A stretch of DNA of 62,094 nt from JAIEPT01 sp038217425. GTDB lineage: Bacteria > Planctomycetota > Planctomycetia > Gemmatales > Gemmataceae. The stretch is taken from contig JBBQPM010000013.1 of assembly GCA_038217425.1 (NCBI GenBank), positions 1-62,094 on the forward strand, read 5' to 3'. Positions 61,225 through 62,094 of this stretch are shown piece after piece (positions within the stretch are counted from its first letter, which is position 1; each line of letters opens with the position of its first letter). A model generated the notes under the pieces. It was not told the origin of the DNA. It did not search any database and worked only from the letters and a program-made list of their open reading frames with translations. The position numbers and the translations under genes are program-made.

Positions 61225-62055
61225 ATGATTCCCTTACGTGTGGTCCCCCTCTTTTTCCTCGCCGCCGGCGCCTACGCCCAGGATCTCTCCGGCATCCCGG
61301 CGGCGGAACGCGCCCAACTGTCGGCGGCGGCGAAGAACGTGAAGCACCTCATCGGCCATCGGGGCTCCATGAACGATCGGCCCGAGAACACGCTGGTCGG
61401 GTATCAGCGCGCCATGGAAGTCGGCGCCACCGCGATCGAATGCGACGTCTGCACCACGCGCGACGGCGTCCTCATCAGCATGCACGACGCCGACGTCCGC
61501 CGAACCACCAACGGCCAGGGACTCATTCGCGACCTGACGTTCGCCGAGCTGCGCAAGCTCGACGCGGGCAAGGGCTTCCCGAAATACGCGGGAGCCCAGA
61601 TTCCCACGTTGCGCGAGATCCTGGAACTCGCCAAGGGAAAATGCGACGTCGTGCTCGATCTCAAGGAAACGGGCGACGATTACGCCCGGCGCGTGGTCGC
61701 GGAAGTCCGCGAGTTCGGCGAACCCAGGCGGATGCTGGTCGGCGTTCGCAGCGTGGAACAGGCCAAACAGATTCGCACGCTGCTCCCCGAGGCGCTGCAA
61801 ATCGGACTCGTCCCGAATCCCGCGGCGATCGACGCCTTCGCCGCCGCCAAGGTCGACGTCATTCGGCTTTGGCTCCCCTGGCTCAAGGACGCCACGCTGG
61901 TGCCGAAGATCCGCAAGCACGGCGTCGGCCTACATCTGAACGGCACGACGTGTACGCTCGAGGAACTTCGCGTGCTGCTCGGGCAGGGGCCGACGGTGAT
62001 CTGCAGCGACGATCCGGGGCAGCTCGCGCGCCTTCTGGATTTGCTTCGCAAGTAG
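61225..62055 (+). CDS. Secreted glycerophosphodiester phosphodiesterase
   Basis: Hydrolyses glycerophosphodiesters to an alcohol and glycerol-3-phosphate. A protein of 276 residues from the ATG at 61225, with signal peptide MIPLRVVPLFFLAAGAYAQ; the long upstream frame is antisense to the DUF2071 gene. The GDPD TIM-barrel motifs are complete: LIGHRGSMNDRPENTLVGYQRA, AIECDVCTTRDGVLISMHDADV (metal and catalytic residues), VVLDLKETGDDY, and near the end VICSDDPGQLARLL. It is followed 8 bases after the stop by a half copy of the GAGCCGGAAGCG palindrome. Confidence 0.92.
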   Translation: MIPLRVVPLFFLAAGAYAQDLSGIPAAERAQLSAAAKNVKHLIGHRGSMNDRPENTLVGYQRAMEVGATAIECDVCTTRDGVLISMHDADVRRTTNGQGLIRDLTFAELRKLDAGKGFPKYAGAQIPTLREILELAKGKCDVVLDLKETGDDYARRVVAEVREFGEPRRMLVGVRSVEQAKQIRTLLPEALQIGLVPNPAAIDAFAAAKVDVIRLWLPWLKDATLVPKIRKHGVGLHLNGTTCTLEELRVLLGQGPTVICSDDPGQLARLLDLLRK

Positions 62056-62062
62056 TGCATTT

Positions 62063-62094
62063 CCGAGCCGGAAGCGTAAGCGACGATTTGGAAT
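62063..62094. repeat. Left arm of GAGCCGGAAGCG palindrome, window end
   Basis: CCGAGCCGGAAGCGTAAGCG and on to 62086 match the left arm at 5815-5838 with one difference (GTAAGC for GTGAGC). The window ends within what would be the loop. It follows the glycerophosphodiesterase stop by 8 bases. Confidence 0.7.

Overview
The window looks like chromosomal DNA of a GC-rich planctomycete, most likely Gemmataceae-like (phylum Planctomycetota). The evidence is the protein repertoire: several PVC-type cytochrome proteins (CxxCH haem motifs), DUF1501 and DUF1552 Tat-exported proteins, a DUF1587/1592/1588/1585 protein, a TIGR03067 protein, a giant dockerin-bearing secreted protein with an LExLEDR-type N-terminal motif, a multi-module Ser/Thr kinase, and futalosine-pathway menaquinone genes. 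There is no rRNA, phage module, transposase or CRISPR array.

Layout. 0.1-5.8 kb: a helical-repeat protein, methionine aminopeptidase, a TPR protein, then a three-gene overlapping operon headed by a MoxR AAA ATPase. 5.9-12.4 kb (minus): PQQ-type beta-propeller, Uma2 nuclease-fold protein, DUF1501 protein and a PVC-type haem-binding dehydrogenase-like protein. 12.5-21.8 kb (minus): one giant secreted protein of about 3100 residues with dockerin repeats, an apparently intact vanadium-haloperoxidase motif set, Ig-like modules, an AT-richer helical segment, a propeller-like region and 627-bp tandem repeats. 22-25.8 kb: a second DUF1501 protein, an FAH-family enzyme, a DUF433/DUF5615 toxin-antitoxin pair, rpsU and a small secreted protein. 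25.8-34.5 kb (minus): aspartate kinase with a duplicated regulatory region, DUF4058 protein, a cytochrome-WD40 protein, N-acetylglutamate synthase and a phosphoesterase. 34.5-38 kb: lipase, secreted esterase, methyltransferase, tRNA-Glu(TTC). 38-42 kb: secreted redoxin, mqnA and mqnC separated by a repeat-bounded GxxExxY nuclease cassette, a solo DUF433 gene and infC, which appears to start at AUU. 42.2-46.7 kb: a pseudokinase-kinase-SRPBCC-DUF5939 protein cut from its cyclase domain by one in-frame TAG, then a TIGR03067 protein. 46.9-50.6 kb: the DUF1592-type cytochrome and DUF1552 pair. 50.7-54.9 kb (minus): yidC, a nucleotidyltransferase-fold gene and pgk. 55-62 kb: a nest of palindromes, copper amine oxidase, a small gene plus nucleotidyltransferase pair, a tandem alpha/beta hydrolase, DUF2071 protein and a glycerophosphodiester phosphodiesterase.

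The unusual material is mostly between genes. At least four families of long inverted repeats occupy intergenic spaces: a 24-bp GAGCCGGAAGCG arm family, a GAGCCCGCAGCG family between convergent genes, a CCCAGGGAT family, and a CCACAGAG family found at four loci. One CCACAGAG locus is opened up to hold a PD-(D/E)XK GxxExxY gene and sits between mqnA and mqnC. That suggests a small mobile palindrome family with one coding member, and it is the best candidate here for an undescribed system. The second strongest signal is the TAG-split kinase/cyclase protein, whose downstream cyclase also lacks a canonical metal-binding Asp.

All calls come from reading the sequence and translations. No database search was run, so family names are recognition-based and residue numbers are approximate where stated.
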